Shown here: piece by piece, positions 16,327 through 17,249 of the stretch
How positions within the stretch are numbered: position 1 is the first letter of the stretch
Layout: every line of letters starts with the position of its first letter
From: Syntrophaceae bacterium UBA2210
GTDB lineage: Bacteria; Desulfobacterota; Syntrophia; Syntrophales; UBA2210
NCBI GenBank assembly: GCA_002327865.1
Contig: DCUQ01000012.1
Span: 1-17,249 of the forward strand
Reading direction: 5' to 3'
DNA: 17,249 bases
Program-made: the position numbers and the translations under genes
Notes under the pieces: generated by a model
Told to the model about the DNA's origin: nothing
Database searches by the model: none
The model's input: only the letters and a program-made list of their open reading frames with translations

Positions 16327-16362
16327 AGTTTATTGAAGCCAAAGAGGTTTTTAACTATAAAA
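16321..16362 (+). promoter_or_regulatory. 10-bp inverted repeat upstream of groES
   Basis: Perfect arms TTTTATAGTT (16321-16330) and AACTATAAAA (16353-16362) are separated by 22 nt. The left arm covers the proposed -10 box, and the whole repeat ends 30 nt before the groES start. It could bind a repressor or form a leader stem in the mRNA. It is not a CIRCE element. Confidence 0.5.
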
Positions 16363-16392
16363 AAACTTGTTTAAAGGAGGAGAATAAGAAGG

Positions 16393-16683
16393 ATGAATAT
16401 CAGACCATTGCACGACAGAATCATTGTCAAGCGCCTCGAAGAAGAGGAGAAGACGAAAGGCGGGATCATTATCCCCGACAGCGCCAAAGAAAAACCCATG
16501 GAGGGTAAGGTGATAGCCGTCGGAAACGGTAAGAAAACAGAAGACGGAAAGATTATTAAGATGGATGTCAAGGCCGGTGACAGGGTGCTGTTCAGTAAAT
16601 ATGCCGGAACGGAAGTAAAGATAGATGGTGTCGAGCATTTGATCATGCGTGAAGACGACATACTCGGAATAATTGAAAAATAA
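16393..16683 (+). CDS. groES: Co-chaperonin GroES
   Basis: 96 residues, the standard length. GroES forms the heptameric lid over the GroEL folding chamber in the cytoplasm. It begins with the family N-terminus [13 protein letters not shown], carries the mobile loop around [15 protein letters not shown] (21-35) that docks on GroEL, then GKVIAVGNG, and ends in [10 protein letters not shown] strong AAGGAGG (16374-16380) lies 12 nt before the ATG, a slightly long spacing. groEL follows after 30 nt, the classical operon order. Upstream lie a candidate sigma-70 type promoter and an inverted repeat. Confidence 0.97.
   Translation: MNIRPLHDRIIVKRLEEEEKTKGGIIIPDSAKEKPMEGKVIAVGNGKKTEDGKIIKMDVKAGDRVLFSKYAGTEVKIDGVEHLIMREDDILGIIEK

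Positions 16684-17249
<566 letters not shown>

Overview
This 17.2 kb window looks like chromosomal DNA from an anaerobic, fatty-acid-oxidising bacterium. The strongest pointer is a run of etfB-etfA, a membrane Fe-S oxidoreductase of the EtfAB:menaquinone-oxidoreductase type, and an acyl-CoA synthetase. Across the window there are also an acyl-CoA dehydrogenase, a thiolase and a second acyl-CoA-synthetase-like gene. That combination is typical of Desulfobacterota (Syntrophia and sulfate-reducer relatives) and other anaerobic beta-oxidisers. The repeats built from 'ggttcaagg/gattcaagg' words and the intergenic hairpin element are, from memory, also common in such genomes. The exact lineage cannot be settled from the sequence alone.

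Layout. 1-5944 (+): the 3' end of etfB, etfA, a strong terminator, the 753-aa membrane oxidoreductase, and a 566-aa long-chain acyl-CoA synthetase. 6077-6541 (+): a flavodoxin-like protein. 6542-6720: a convergent intergenic region made of repeats, with a 24-bp perfect inverted repeat. 12737 to 6716 (-): a probable transcription unit of an acyl-CoA-synthetase-like protein, a thiolase, a hairpin-rich repeat element, an acyl-CoA dehydrogenase, and the phosphoglycerate mutase gpmI. 12947-16281 (+): folD, a Na/Pi cotransporter with a PhoU-like tail, and a UlaG-like metallo-hydrolase. 16393-17249 (+): groES and the start of groEL, which runs off the window.

How the genes fit together. The synthetase activates a fatty acid, the acyl-CoA dehydrogenase oxidises it and passes electrons to EtfAB, and the membrane oxidoreductase transfers them to the quinone pool. 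The thiolase closes the cycle. Enoyl-CoA hydratase and 3-hydroxyacyl-CoA dehydrogenase are not in the window.

Most unusual points: (1) the second acyl-CoA-synthetase-like protein lacks the P-loop lysine and stops just before the region that carries the catalytic C-terminal lysine; (2) the thiolase carries roughly 35-40 extra residues before its catalytic cysteine; (3) the first CCG domain of the membrane oxidoreductase has Gly where the last cysteine ligand is expected, and the protein ends in an acidic decapeptide repeat; (4) groESL has a 10-bp inverted repeat over its putative promoter and leader in place of a CIRCE element; (5) there are two intergenic repeat elements. No wholly new multi-gene system is evident.
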